A stretch of DNA of 53,043 nucleotides, taken from contig JAFMIR010000028.1 of the NCBI GenBank assembly GCA_017853885.1, positions 1 to 53,043 of the forward strand, written 5' to 3'. The translations under genes were made by a program, and so were the position numbers. The notes under the pieces are model-generated. The model had not been told where the DNA came from and made no database searches. It saw only the letters and a list, made by a program, of their open reading frames with translations. Origin of the DNA: Prosthecobacter sp. (GTDB lineage: Bacteria; Verrucomicrobiota; Verrucomicrobiia; Verrucomicrobiales; Verrucomicrobiaceae). Positions 1 to 9,302 of this stretch are shown here, in pieces. The number at the start of each line of letters is the position of its first letter. The first letter of the stretch is position 1.

Positions 1-1
1 T

Positions 2-328
2 TTGGAGAACTTTGACGCCATCGGCCGCTGGCGGGATCGGGATGAGTCAGGCGGCCGAATTGACGCGGTGGGTGAACTTCCCGGTGGTAAGCAGTTCTCT
101 TCGCCCAAAGAACTCAAGGCTCTCATTTCCTCGCGCCGAACTGACCTTGCCCGTAACCTCACCGAAAAGCTGCTAGCTTATGCCCTGTGTCGCCAGCTTG
201 ATGGCTATGACCACATCATCGTTGACCAGATGCTTCAGACCATCATGAAGGACGACTGCCGAATGCAGACGACGATCTGTGAGATCGTGGGCAGCTACCC
301 TTTCTTGAACCGACGCGTGGCAGATTGA
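2..328 (+). CDS. C-terminal end of a DUF1592/DUF1588/DUF1585 secreted cytochrome-type protein (partial)
   Basis: The reading frame is open to the left edge, so this is only the last ~108 residues of a larger protein; the TTG at position 2 is an internal Leu codon, not a start. The visible stretch reads LENFDAIGRWRDRDESG, which is the end of DUF1588, followed by LTEKLLAYALCRQLDGYD and a C-terminal SYPFLNRRV, which is DUF1585. In Planctomycetota and Verrucomicrobiota these domains end very large exported proteins that start with a haem c domain and are usually paired with a DUF1552 protein. Their function is not established. A DUF1552 protein does occur in this window, but at the opposite end. 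About 130 bp without a gene follows. Confidence 0.85.
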   Translation: MENFDAIGRWRDRDESGGRIDAVGELPGGKQFSSPKELKALISSRRTDLARNLTEKLLAYALCRQLDGYDHIIVDQMLQTIMKDDCRMQTTICEIVGSYPFLNRRVAD

Positions 329-460
329 TTGAAGTGTCGTTCTACACGCCGCCCGTCGGGATGGATGGTTTGTCACATATAGGGAGGCCATGTGTGCCTT
401 GCATGCCTTTGCTCAGAGAAAAATCTGCTTTGCGCCAACGCGTTGCTAGGCACTATCATT

Positions 461-1567
461 ATGCCTATGCACGACCCTCGCATCGACGCCCTCTCCCGCC
501 AATTAGTCCGCTATTCCACCAAGGTCAAAAAAGGTGACTTTGTCTGGATCGATCTTTTTGACGTGCCCGCTACTGTCGGTCAGTCGTTAATCCGCGAGGT
601 TGTGGCGGCGGGTGGAAAACCAATGGTGCGTCTTAACGATGCTGTGATCACGCGGGAACAAATGCTTCATGCGGACGAGCATCAGTATGATCTCATCGCT
701 AAAAACAATCTGGCATTGATGAAGCAAACCCAGTGCTACATCGCGGTTCGAGGCAGTCACAACATCACTGAGAGCAGTGATGTGCCGCCTGAGAAAATGA
801 AGATGGCAATGAGGAAACTGCGTCCGGTGCAGAATTGGCGGGTGGGCAAGACGCGTTGGGTGGTTTTGCGATGGCCAAATCCGAGCATGGCGCAGCAAGC
901 TGGGATGAGCACGCAGGCCTTTGAAGACTTTTTCTTCCGTGTGTGTCTGCTCGACTATGCTGCGCTGGAACCGGCCATGAAGGCTCTGCAGAAACTGATG
1001 GATAAGACAAGCGCTGTGCATATCAAGGGGCTTGGCACTGACTTGCGTTTCAGTCTCAAAGGCCTCAAGTCCATCTACTGCGGCGGTAGTCACAATATTC
1101 CAGACGGAGAGTGCTTCTCTGCACCAGTAAAGGACAGTGTCGAGGGCGTTATCAGCTACAATGCACCGTCCATTTACCAAGGCATCGCCTTTGACAGCGT
1201 GAAGCTTGAATTCAGCAGGGGTAGGATCGTGAAAGCCACCTCAAACAACACGGCGGCCATCAACAAGATCTTCGACAGTGACAAAGGGGCTCGCTACATC
1301 GGAGAGTTTGCGATTGCCTTCAATCGCGAGATCAAGGAGCCCATGCGTGACATCTTGTTCGATGAGAAGATCGCCGGCAGCTTCCATTTCACTCCTGGAC
1401 AGGCTTACGAAGGTCCAGCCGACAATGGGAACCGCAGCCAAGTGCACTGGGATCTTGTGAACATCCAGCGCCCAGAATATGGGGGTGGTGAAATTTGGTT
1501 CGATGGCCGCTTGATCCGCAAAAACGGCCAGTTCACCCTCCCGGAGCTCAAGGCCCTCAATTACTGA
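461..1567 (+). CDS. M29-family aminopeptidase
   Basis: A 368-aa cytoplasmic metallo-aminopeptidase that would remove N-terminal amino acids from peptides. The six M29 metal ligands can be placed: Glu217 in NIPDGECFSAP, Glu282 in GEFAIAFN, His309 and Tyr316 in HFTPGQAY, and His329 and Asp331 in HWDLV. The Glu-Glu and His-Tyr spacings match the family. The frame is open from 392, but the residues before 461 (a Cys- and Leu-rich stretch) do not look like the family, so the ATG at 461 is preferred; an in-frame ATG also lies at 467. There is no signal peptide. The SppA gene follows after about 90 bp on the same strand. Confidence 0.85.
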   Translation: MPMHDPRIDALSRQLVRYSTKVKKGDFVWIDLFDVPATVGQSLIREVVAAGGKPMVRLNDAVITREQMLHADEHQYDLIAKNNLALMKQTQCYIAVRGSHNITESSDVPPEKMKMAMRKLRPVQNWRVGKTRWVVLRWPNPSMAQQAGMSTQAFEDFFFRVCLLDYAALEPAMKALQKLMDKTSAVHIKGLGTDLRFSLKGLKSIYCGGSHNIPDGECFSAPVKDSVEGVISYNAPSIYQGIAFDSVKLEFSRGRIVKATSNNTAAINKIFDSDKGARYIGEFAIAFNREIKEPMRDILFDEKIAGSFHFTPGQAYEGPADNGNRSQVHWDLVNIQRPEYGGGEIWFDGRLIRKNGQFTLPELKALNY

Positions 1568-1659
1568 ACCCAATCAAAGGCAGCTTTGATGCAGGTGCAG
1601 CGTGAATCGAATCGGAAACCAAGGTTGAAGCCTTGGTGCTACGCATTAGCATTGAACTC

Positions 1660-2700
1660 ATGAGCAAAAAACACGGTTGCCTTCTCGCCTTTGTGATTTT
1701 CCTGCTGTTCATCAGCCTTGCCTTCAACCTGGGTCAGTTTGCCATGCTCTCTGGCAGTTCGCAGACGGGCGCGGCGCTGTCCATGGCAGCTAAGCCTATT
1801 GCGAAGCTTCGTGAACACCTCCTTGAGACTGCCAAGGACCATTCAACGGCCAAAATCGTGCAAATCGATCTCGAGGGCGTCATCTCGTCGTTTTCCACAG
1901 AGGGTCTGTTCTCAGCGGCAATGCCCAGCATTGACCATTTGAAACGCCAACTGGAGCAGGCGACGACCGACGCGGAGGTGAAGGCCATCGTGCTGCGCAT
2001 CAACTCACCTGGAGGTGAGGTGACGGCCAGCGATGTGCTCTACCATGCTGTGAAGAAAGCTTCTGGAGTGAAGCCGGTGGTCGTCCACATGGACTCCGTA
2101 GCTGCCAGTGGTGGTTATTATGTAGCCTGTGGGGCCACCCAAATTATTGCCAGCGAGACAACGCTAACCGGCAGCATCGGTGTGATCATGGAATCGATCA
2201 ATTACGCGGACCTCTTTGGAAAAGTGGGCCTAGGCATGAACACTTTTACAAGCGGTGCATTCAAAGACAGCCTTAGCGGAGCCCGGCCGATGCGTGATGA
2301 TGAGAGGGTCTACATTCAGAATCTTGTTTTGCAAATGTATGACCGCTTTTTGGGCATTGTGAGTGAGGCCCGTAGGCAGCCAAAGGAATTGCTCAAAAGC
2401 ACTGTGGCCGATGGTCGTGTGGTTACCGCCCGCGAGGCGCTGGCAGCAAAGCTTGTGGACCAGATCGGCTATATCGAAGACGCCCGCGTTTTGGCGCGAG
2501 AACTGGGTAAGGCTCCGGGTGCTGCTGTGATTCGCTACAAACAGGAAAATCACTTTTTTGATGTTCTAGGGCTTGTTGAGGCGGCTCTCAGCACTGGTAA
2601 GGCCGCTTCCAAGGTGGAGTTGAACCTTGGTGGCAGTGCCGTCCTGCCGCGTTTGCAGCCTGGCATTCCGTATTATCTTTCCAGCAGTTACGCACGCTGA
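1660..2700 (+). CDS. sppA: Signal peptide peptidase SppA (S49, short form)
   Basis: A 346-aa membrane-anchored serine protease that would degrade cleaved signal peptides. One N-terminal transmembrane segment (residues ~7-30) is followed by a single S49 domain. The Ser/Lys catalytic dyad is visible: Ser150 in DSVAASGGYY and Lys202 in SGAFKDSLS, 52 residues apart as in the Bacillus-type 36-kDa enzyme. RINSPGGEV and GSIGVI are the usual substrate-groove motifs. The ATG at 1660 (MSKKHG) is preferred over the upstream TTG at 1633 because it puts the membrane anchor at the N terminus. Only 8 bp separate it from the CPBP protease gene, so the two are probably co-transcribed. Confidence 0.92.
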   Translation: MSKKHGCLLAFVIFLLFISLAFNLGQFAMLSGSSQTGAALSMAAKPIAKLREHLLETAKDHSTAKIVQIDLEGVISSFSTEGLFSAAMPSIDHLKRQLEQATTDAEVKAIVLRINSPGGEVTASDVLYHAVKKASGVKPVVVHMDSVAASGGYYVACGATQIIASETTLTGSIGVIMESINYADLFGKVGLGMNTFTSGAFKDSLSGARPMRDDERVYIQNLVLQMYDRFLGIVSEARRQPKELLKSTVADGRVVTAREALAAKLVDQIGYIEDARVLARELGKAPGAAVIRYKQENHFFDVLGLVEAALSTGKAASKVELNLGGSAVLPRLQPGIPYYLSSSYAR

Positions 2701-2708
2701 GCCCGCAC

Positions 2709-3551
2709 ATGCCGGACATCGCCAACATCGCTGTGCTGCAAGACTTTACCTGCATTGCAGGGCTGGCATTTTTTCTCGGTTTACTGGGCTATAAATGGCT
2801 GCGTCTCATGCGGCCTGAGGCGGCTTGGAACTATGAAGGCTTGGTCACTTCGCGCCAATATGGTGAAGCCGATCTTTTGGCCATGACCGCAGGCTTGGCT
2901 CTGCTGCTCGCGGGCATCATGCAGCCGCTTGCTGGGGTGTCGGCGAATCCTGCACCTGTTCCGGGTGTGAATGAGGTGGCATCGGGCATCTTTTTCCAGC
3001 TCCTGCTGTGCTGTGTCCTGCTGGCATACCTAGTGCATGTGCGTCATTTGCATCCTGTGGAACTCTTTGGCTTAAGCTTTGTGCGCTGGAGGTCACTGTG
3101 CATTAACATCCTGCTGACGTTGATGCCTATGTTTGTTTTGGTGGGCTCAGCGGCGATTTTATCGAACGACTGGATTCAGCGTCTAGCACCTGGCGTCCGT
3201 GAGCAGGAGTTGGTGCGTGCTTTTGTGCAGACAGATGACGCTCTGCTGCGCGTGTTAATTGTTCTAGCAGCGTCCGTAGTGGCTCCAGTAGCCGAGGAGA
3301 CGCTCTTTCGCGGCTTCATTTACGGAGTCCTGAAACGCTACACCGACGCTCCGTTTGCTGCATTGCTGTCAGGCCTTTTCTTTGCGATCATTCACATGCA
3401 TACAGGTAGTTTACTGCCTTTATGGGTGTTGGCGCTTTTTTTCTGCATCGCTTATGAGGTGACCGGATGCCTGCTTGCCCCCATGCTTCTCCATTCCATT
3501 TTCAACACTACAAGCCTTATTCTGATGATGCTGGGGTGGACGGCCGGATAA
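2709..3551 (+). CDS. CPBP (CAAX amino-terminal/Abi) intramembrane protease
   Basis: A 280-aa polytopic membrane protein. The three conserved CPBP blocks are present: EETLFRGF (Glu196, Glu197, Arg201), FFAIIHMHTG with His229, and LLHSIFNT with His262 and Asn266. These supply the glutamate/histidine/asparagine active site of Rce1-like intramembrane proteases. Substrates are unknown; in bacteria members act in bacteriocin immunity, protein processing or membrane proteostasis. The gene sits directly behind sppA, which suggests a shared role in turnover of membrane-embedded peptides, though that is inference. The gene downstream is convergent. Confidence 0.88.
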   Translation: MPDIANIAVLQDFTCIAGLAFFLGLLGYKWLRLMRPEAAWNYEGLVTSRQYGEADLLAMTAGLALLLAGIMQPLAGVSANPAPVPGVNEVASGIFFQLLLCCVLLAYLVHVRHLHPVELFGLSFVRWRSLCINILLTLMPMFVLVGSAAILSNDWIQRLAPGVREQELVRAFVQTDDALLRVLIVLAASVVAPVAEETLFRGFIYGVLKRYTDAPFAALLSGLFFAIIHMHTGSLLPLWVLALFFCIAYEVTGCLLAPMLLHSIFNTTSLILMMLGWTAG

Positions 3552-3718
3552 AAAGCATCAGAGGTTTTGGAAAGGTTTTTGAAAATGGAATACCCAGTCT
3601 TCGTGATGTCTCATGGACGTCATATGGTAAAACATAAGCTTCGAAGATGTTTCCGAACGCCGACTTTCTCAGGCGCTGCTTTCAAGAAACGACTTCTTCG
3701 GAGACTATCGCATCCACA

Positions 3719-6523
3719 TCAGTGATTGAAGAAGAACTCCTTCGAGTTCAACAAGGCCCAAAAGAGATCTTCGAGCGCGGCTTGACGCGCGTCAGGTGCG
3801 GCGACAATAGCTTGTTGGACAGCGGTCCATTCTTTCTCGACGGGTAGTCGCCCAAAAACGCGAAGAAACAGATCTTCGACAATCTCTCTGTCGGATTTTT
3901 TCTCTTGGAGCATCTTCGCGACCACACGCCCTTGCTTGATGCGATCATTGACAGCATCACCGTTCATGAGATGAAGAGCCTGGGAAAGGGTGGGCTCCAT
4001 CTTAACTTCGCAGGAGCAGACCGACTCTCGCTTGGCGCGGCCAAAAGTGGTGAGAAAGTAGGTGGAGGTCGCACCATCTGCGATTTGCACTGCACGGGCC
4101 CCAAGGGGCAATCCTTGGAACTTGTTCGGCGTTTCGGTGATCTGGGAGATGGCATCGAGTAGAACTTCGGCCCGCACGCGACGAACTTGCGCGTGGGAGA
4201 AATTACGTTTGTCGCCTGCGTTCGTCTCATTGACCTTTGTGCTGCGCTGGTAAGTCTTGGAGACGCAGATGTCTCTCACAAGCTTGCGGAAGTCGTAATT
4301 GTATTCGGTCAGCTTGGCGGCCATTTCATCGAGCAATTCAGGGTTCGAAGGTGGGTTGGAAACACGCACATCATCGACAGGCTCCACAACGCCGACACCG
4401 GTGAAGTGCGCCCAAATGATGTTTGAAATATTGCGTGCGAAAAAGGGATTGCGTGGTGAGGCGAGCCATTCAGCCAGTACTTTACGACGATCCTCACCGG
4501 GTTTTAGCTCGGGCGTCTCCCCGCCGAGAAATTTAGGCTTCATCACCGCGTTGGTCAGGAAGTGGCGTGATTCGCCTCCTTTGCTGTTGTACACAATGAC
4601 CTCTTGCGGGTCATCGGTCTGCTTGCGGCCGATCTGGCTGAAGAAGGCCTTGAATCCGTAATAGTCGTCCATCGTCCAGCGGTCGAACGGATGGTTATGG
4701 CACTGAGCACACTGGATGCGCATGCCCATAAAGACTTGGGCGACGTTCTCGGTAAGCTTAAGCTGGTCGAGCTCGGTTTGGTAGAAATTCACCGCGGGAT
4801 TGCTGACGGTGCCGCCGGTGGAAGAGAGCAGTTCGATGACGATCTGGTTGAGCGGCACGTTGCGAGCGATGCGGTCGGACAGCCAGTTGTAGTAGAGAAG
4901 CGCGTTCTTATAGAAGGGCGGCTGATTGTTATTGATGGAAGAACGGATCTGCAGGAGTTCGGCAAACTTCATCACCCACATCTCCGTGAACTCTTTGCGC
5001 TCGAGCAGAACATCGACAAGAGCCTCCCGTTTTGTCGGGCTGGTGTCGGCGAGAAATTTGCGGGTTTCTTCAGCGCTCGGGTAGATGCCAGCCACGTCGA
5101 TATAGAGTCGGCGGATGAATTCTTGGTCAGTGCAGACTCCGGAAGGCAAGATGCGCAGCTTGTGCAGCTTCTCGTTGACGTGCGTGTCGATGTAATTTGC
5201 CTCAGCAAGTTGGGGGCGCGTGTATTCCAGCTTTTCAGGGATGACGAGCACTTGAGAGACAGTGCTATACACATCAAAACGGGCAAGCATGAAGGCCGCG
5301 CCGCGTTCACCGGAGGTCACGAGGCCTTCCTTATTGATGGCGGCAGTCGGATCATTGTTCGACATGAAGAGGGCGAGATTCGTCACGTCACGATCACTGC
5401 CGTCGGAATAGGTGGCGCGAACGGTGATCTGCTGGGTGGCGTTTTTTCCTTCGAGCACGATTTGCTTCGGGAAAACCTCGATGCCGGTGCATTTGGCTAC
5501 GTCCGGTTTATCATCTGGGGCACCGTTGGTGATCCACTCAATGAGCGTTTTGTAGTAGGCTGAATCGGGTTCGAAGCACTGATTGCCTGAATGAGGCACC
5601 GCACCGACAGCTTTCTCAATGAGGGCGCTTTCCTCTGGGATGGCAAGGTTGAGGCGGCGACCCGGCATCTCACGGGTGATGCGGATGAAGTCCCCGGCTG
5701 GATCCATACCAAAAAGTGAGGTCCGAAAACCGTCTTTACCGCGGGCAGCACCATGGCAGCCTCCCTGATTGCAACCGCCGCGCATGAAGACGGGCATGCA
5801 GTCGAGACGGAAGGAAATTGGCCGATCCTGCTGGCCTCCTTTGACCTCGATAGGTGCTTTCACCGTGTGAGAGCCGAGCTTGGCTGTGAGTTCCGTGGCT
5901 CCAGAGTCGGCCACAGGCTTGAGATTCAAACCGTTGAGCGCTGCAATCTTGGTGTCAGCAATGGTAAGATCACACAGGCTCGTCACGTCCTTCGTGGTAG
6001 CGTCTTGAAACGTGGCAAAAACAATCACGCGATGGTTATCACGCTTGGTTTCGAGAGAGAACTTCTCTGGAAGAATTTCAATGCGCTTGAGTGTTGGCAG
6101 TTTGGCCTGAAGGTCGGCAAGAGACTTGAGCTCCTCGGCAGATTTGTAGCGCAAAGCAACGTCTTGAGGCCATTTGGCCCCTTCAGCGATCCACTGCTTG
6201 ATGGTGTTGATCTCAGATGCCGCGAGCGGACCACCTTTAGGGGGCATGATGTCGTCATGATCCTTGGGTAATACCATTCGTTCGACGATGAGACTTTTTT
6301 CAGGCTTACCCGCGATCAAGCCGGCACCGCTCTCTCCGCCTTTCAGAAGGTTCGCTGCGGTGTCCATGAGCAATTTGCCCTTTACCTTGTTAGGGTTGTG
6401 ACACTCGAGGCATTTCGCCTCGAAAATAGGTTGCACGTCCTTCACAAAATCCACCGCAGAAGAGGCGGAGGCGAGGGCAAAGGTGAAAAAGAAGGGGAGA
6501 GAAGCTCGCAGGGGGCTTTTCAT
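3719..6523 (-). CDS. Exported haem c - Big_2 - DUF1549 - DUF1553 protein
   Basis: A 934-aa exported protein of the PSD1 type common in Planctomycetota and Verrucomicrobiota. From the N terminus it has a signal peptide, a cytochrome c domain (VQPIFEAKCLECHNP, CxxCH at 38-42, with Met in the MPPKGG motif), a second cysteine block GGCNQGGCHG (CX4CH), a Big_2/Ig-like segment (ATYSDGSDRDVT), then DUF1549 and DUF1553, with a third haem-like motif CAQCHNHPFDRW and the C-terminal NSKEFFFNH. The start at 6523 (MKSPLRAS) puts the signal peptide first; the in-frame ATG at 6577 adds 18 basic residues. Partners are usually DUF1501 proteins; one lies at 13.9 kb. The function is unproven, and electron transfer or complex polysaccharide breakdown has been suggested for the family. 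Confidence 0.88.
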   Translation of the reverse strand: MKSPLRASLPFFFTFALASASSAVDFVKDVQPIFEAKCLECHNPNKVKGKLLMDTAANLLKGGESGAGLIAGKPEKSLIVERMVLPKDHDDIMPPKGGPLAASEINTIKQWIAEGAKWPQDVALRYKSAEELKSLADLQAKLPTLKRIEILPEKFSLETKRDNHRVIVFATFQDATTKDVTSLCDLTIADTKIAALNGLNLKPVADSGATELTAKLGSHTVKAPIEVKGGQQDRPISFRLDCMPVFMRGGCNQGGCHGAARGKDGFRTSLFGMDPAGDFIRITREMPGRRLNLAIPEESALIEKAVGAVPHSGNQCFEPDSAYYKTLIEWITNGAPDDKPDVAKCTGIEVFPKQIVLEGKNATQQITVRATYSDGSDRDVTNLALFMSNNDPTAAINKEGLVTSGERGAAFMLARFDVYSTVSQVLVIPEKLEYTRPQLAEANYIDTHVNEKLHKLRILPSGVCTDQEFIRRLYIDVAGIYPSAEETRKFLADTSPTKREALVDVLLERKEFTEMWVMKFAELLQIRSSINNNQPPFYKNALLYYNWLSDRIARNVPLNQIVIELLSSTGGTVSNPAVNFYQTELDQLKLTENVAQVFMGMRIQCAQCHNHPFDRWTMDDYYGFKAFFSQIGRKQTDDPQEVIVYNSKGGESRHFLTNAVMKPKFLGGETPELKPGEDRRKVLAEWLASPRNPFFARNISNIIWAHFTGVGVVEPVDDVRVSNPPSNPELLDEMAAKLTEYNYDFRKLVRDICVSKTYQRSTKVNETNAGDKRNFSHAQVRRVRAEVLLDAISQITETPNKFQGLPLGARAVQIADGATSTYFLTTFGRAKRESVCSCEVKMEPTLSQALHLMNGDAVNDRIKQGRVVAKMLQEKKSDREIVEDLFLRVFGRLPVEKEWTAVQQAIVAAPDARQAALEDLFWALLNSKEFFFNH

Positions 6524-6589
6524 GATTTTGTAGGGTGTGACTGTAGACTTTACGGGTTTCCAAGGCTTTTTTTTCACAATGAGGAAAAA

Positions 6590-7828
6590 TCAGAGGAGTC
6601 TTTCGAGTGCCGCGAGGCGCTCGCCAAGGGGTGGGTGGGAGTAGCGGAGGGCAATGGTGAGCGGGTGAGGCTGTGGATGGGCTAAGTTTTCCACGGATAG
6701 TTTCCTTAGCGCTTTCATCAGAGGGGCGGCATTGCAGGCTTTGGCTGCAAAGGCATCCGCTTGAAACTCATGCCTGCGGCTCATGGCGCTGGAAAACAGC
6801 CCAAGCAGCAGTCCAGCCGGCTGGTAGAGCAGGGTGAAAAATAGCAGTCCGAGGCCCAGTGGTCGGCCACTGACACCAAAAGCCTCGAAAAAGGCCGGCG
6901 AGCCCAGCGCGAGGTGCAGCAGCCAGAACATGAGTGCGGATTCCACCAGCCCGAGGGCGATCTGCACAGGCACATGGCGTAACTTGCAATGGCCGATTTC
7001 ATGCGCAAGCACGGCCAGAAGTTCGTCCTCGTTGTGCTTTGTGATCAAGGTGTCAAACAGGGCGATGCGTTTCGTTTTGCCAAAACCCGCAAAGAAAGCG
7101 TTCGCTTTCGAGGTCCGGCGTGAACCGTCTACGACGAACACATCGGCCACGGGGAACTTTAAACGTTCTGCGAGCTCAAGGATCGCTGTGCGCAACGTGC
7201 CGTCTCTCAGGGGCGTGAACTTCATGAAGAGAGGCATGAGCACCCGCGGGGCCAACCACGCCATGATGAGGCTAAAAGCAGACATGCATATCCAAGCCCA
7301 TAGAGCCGCCAGCGGCTGGGTTTGGAAGAACCACAGAACCAAAGTCAGCAGCGGCACGCCGAGCAAAAGCATCAGCAAGAGCCCCTTCAAGCGGTCGCCG
7401 ATAAAAGTGGCCGGTGTCGTGCGATTGAAACCGAACTCTGCTTCCACTCCAAAAGTTTCCCATGCTTCGAAGGGGAGTGCGAGCAACGCTCTACACAGCA
7501 CGATCCCACTGATGGATACTACATTTATCCAAAGAGTGCTGAGTCCCCAAGAGCGTACCTGCACATCCAGCCAGGCAAAGCCACCGCTCCACCATACGCC
7601 GATGAGCACGGCGAGGAGGAAGGCATCGCGAATCAAATCGACTCGGGCTGAGCGGCCCGCATATTCGGCTGCTTTTTTGACTGTCTCATCATCAAACACA
7701 TCCTTCAGCCGCTGCGGCAGCGGTAGGCGGTAACGCGAGAGATTCAGCAGCGTGGCGAGCAGATCGAGATGGAACACGCCCAAGATGGCGAGCAGGGCAG
7801 CGAGGAACCAAGGATTTGAGAGAGTCAT
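6590..7828 (-). CDS. M48 (Ste24/CAAX prenyl protease-like) zinc metallopeptidase
   Basis: A 412-aa integral membrane zinc protease. The HEIGH motif gives the zinc ligands His276 and His280 with catalytic Glu277, and the third ligand is in SRRHEFQADAFA (Glu354). Several hydrophobic segments flank the motif, and the N-terminal region has the M48N (Ste24) architecture, including EAEFGFNRTTPATF. Bacterial members act in membrane protein quality control, since bacteria lack CAAX prenylation. The start at 7828 (MTLSNPWF) fits the family; ATGs at 7861 and 7879 are possible alternatives. It is transcribed away from the VWA gene. Confidence 0.9.
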   Translation of the reverse strand: MTLSNPWFLAALLAILGVFHLDLLATLLNLSRYRLPLPQRLKDVFDDETVKKAAEYAGRSARVDLIRDAFLLAVLIGVWWSGGFAWLDVQVRSWGLSTLWINVVSISGIVLCRALLALPFEAWETFGVEAEFGFNRTTPATFIGDRLKGLLLMLLLGVPLLTLVLWFFQTQPLAALWAWICMSAFSLIMAWLAPRVLMPLFMKFTPLRDGTLRTAILELAERLKFPVADVFVVDGSRRTSKANAFFAGFGKTKRIALFDTLITKHNEDELLAVLAHEIGHCKLRHVPVQIALGLVESALMFWLLHLALGSPAFFEAFGVSGRPLGLGLLFFTLLYQPAGLLLGLFSSAMSRRHEFQADAFAAKACNAAPLMKALRKLSVENLAHPQPHPLTIALRYSHPPLGERLAALERLL

Positions 7829-7935
7829 AAAATTGCAGGCAAAAAGCCAGACTCGTGTCATTAGTTCAACCATCCTCATGTGGCAAGGCGGCGGGGAAAG
7901 CGCATCATGACCTTACGCACCACCCCTTTCTTCGT

Positions 7936-9288
7936 ATGAAACGCCTGATTTTGCTGATCTTGTATGTTTTCGTCCATTCCTTGCATGCCGTGCAAGACGA
8001 GGCAGAACTCCTCAAGAAGATCACGAAAGGCATTCGTGACAGGAAGCAGGAGGCGCTTGTGGGGCTGAAAGACCTCACGACTGAAAAGGCTGCGCAGCTC
8101 GTGCTCGACGCAGTGCAAAGCAACCGTGTTGGGGGAGGCATCAAGGCACGCCTCACGGAGTTGGTCGCCGCATGGCCAGTGATGGCTCCCGGACGCAAAA
8201 CACTGGCCGATTGGCTGCTGAAGCATCCTAACTGCGCTGATGACACGCTGCTCTTCTTCACTGGCATTCGCCTGCTGGAGTCTCGCGGGTTGTTTTGGCA
8301 GGTGATCGAGCAAGCGAAGGGTGAGCCTGCCAAGGTGAAGGCACCGGAACGCATCGCGATGGCTGCATTGGGGCTCGGCCAGTTCGAGGACAATCCCGAG
8401 AGGGTCGTCACACGCATCGGCGCGCTGCTGCAGTTGGATTATCCGCATGTCATCCGTGCCTCTGCAGCTGAGGCGCTTGGAGGTATGCGTCATTTGAAGG
8501 CTGTTGAGGCTCTCATTCCGCAGGTAAAGGATCAGGCCATCGGTCATCGTGCGGCCTGTGGGCTTTATCGGATCACTGGTAGGTATTTCGACAAGGAGCC
8601 GGGCAAGCAATGGGCCGATTGGCTGGCGGCCAATCGCGAGAAGATCGACTTCAAGATGCACCCTGCTGCAGACTTTGAGGAGTTCCTTAAAGCTGAGGCG
8701 CTCGTTAAGCCAGTCGATGAGTCCATGATCGACATGGAATCTTTTTATGGCGTGAAGGTCGAGGGCAACGGCTTGCTCTTCATCCTCGATGTGAGCGGCA
8801 GCATGGCCATCGGCTCGCGCATCCAAAAGCTCCGCGCTCAGATGAGCAACATCCTGCTCGTGCTGCCGAACCGCCCGGAGCGCCTACGCTATGGCATTCT
8901 TACCTTCAGCGATGACGTCGAGTCTTGCTTCACGCGTGGCATCTCGCTCAATGACGATGCCTCGCGGAAGAAGGCGGAGAGGTTTGTGGAGGAGTTGCAG
9001 GCCGATGGTGGCACCTCGATGGTTTCCGCGTTAACACATGCGGCCACGAAGGTGCTGCCCGATGCGAACCTTGATACGATTTACCTGCTCAGCGACGGCT
9101 CACCGAGTGATGGCAGCGATGACATGGTCCTCGATGCCGCTAGGAAAATCAAACAACGTCATCAATGCCGCATTCACACCATCGCCATTGGCGAGGACAT
9201 CCCCGTTGTTGGAGACCAAAAGTCTCTGATGGAGCAAGTCGCCGCTCTCACCGGTGGCACCTTCACGCGGGTAAAGGATACGGAGTAA
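7936..9288 (+). CDS. Secreted von Willebrand factor A domain protein
   Basis: A 450-aa exported protein with a signal peptide (MKRLILLILYVFVHSLHA), a helical repeat-like region rich in Ala and Leu (residues ~25-250, HEAT-like: RASAAEALGGM), and a C-terminal VWA domain. All three MIDAS metal-site elements are there: DVSGSM (Asp285), GGTSM (Thr360) and LLSDGSPSDG (Asp387), so it should bind a divalent cation and a protein partner. The start at 7936 is chosen because it begins exactly at the signal peptide. The gene is divergent from the M48 protease and convergent with the FecR-like gene, only 14 bp away. The binding partner is unknown. Confidence 0.85.
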   Translation: MKRLILLILYVFVHSLHAVQDEAELLKKITKGIRDRKQEALVGLKDLTTEKAAQLVLDAVQSNRVGGGIKARLTELVAAWPVMAPGRKTLADWLLKHPNCADDTLLFFTGIRLLESRGLFWQVIEQAKGEPAKVKAPERIAMAALGLGQFEDNPERVVTRIGALLQLDYPHVIRASAAEALGGMRHLKAVEALIPQVKDQAIGHRAACGLYRITGRYFDKEPGKQWADWLAANREKIDFKMHPAADFEEFLKAEALVKPVDESMIDMESFYGVKVEGNGLLFILDVSGSMAIGSRIQKLRAQMSNILLVLPNRPERLRYGILTFSDDVESCFTRGISLNDDASRKKAERFVEELQADGGTSMVSALTHAATKVLPDANLDTIYLLSDGSPSDGSDDMVLDAARKIKQRHQCRIHTIAIGEDIPVVGDQKSLMEQVAALTGGTFTRVKDTE

Positions 9289-9302
9289 GGATCTCGGATC
9301 AC

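Noticed and set aside
4604..5563. 319-codon plus-strand open frame
   Set aside because: It is antisense to the DUF1549/DUF1553 cytochrome gene, whose domains are continuous in the other frame.
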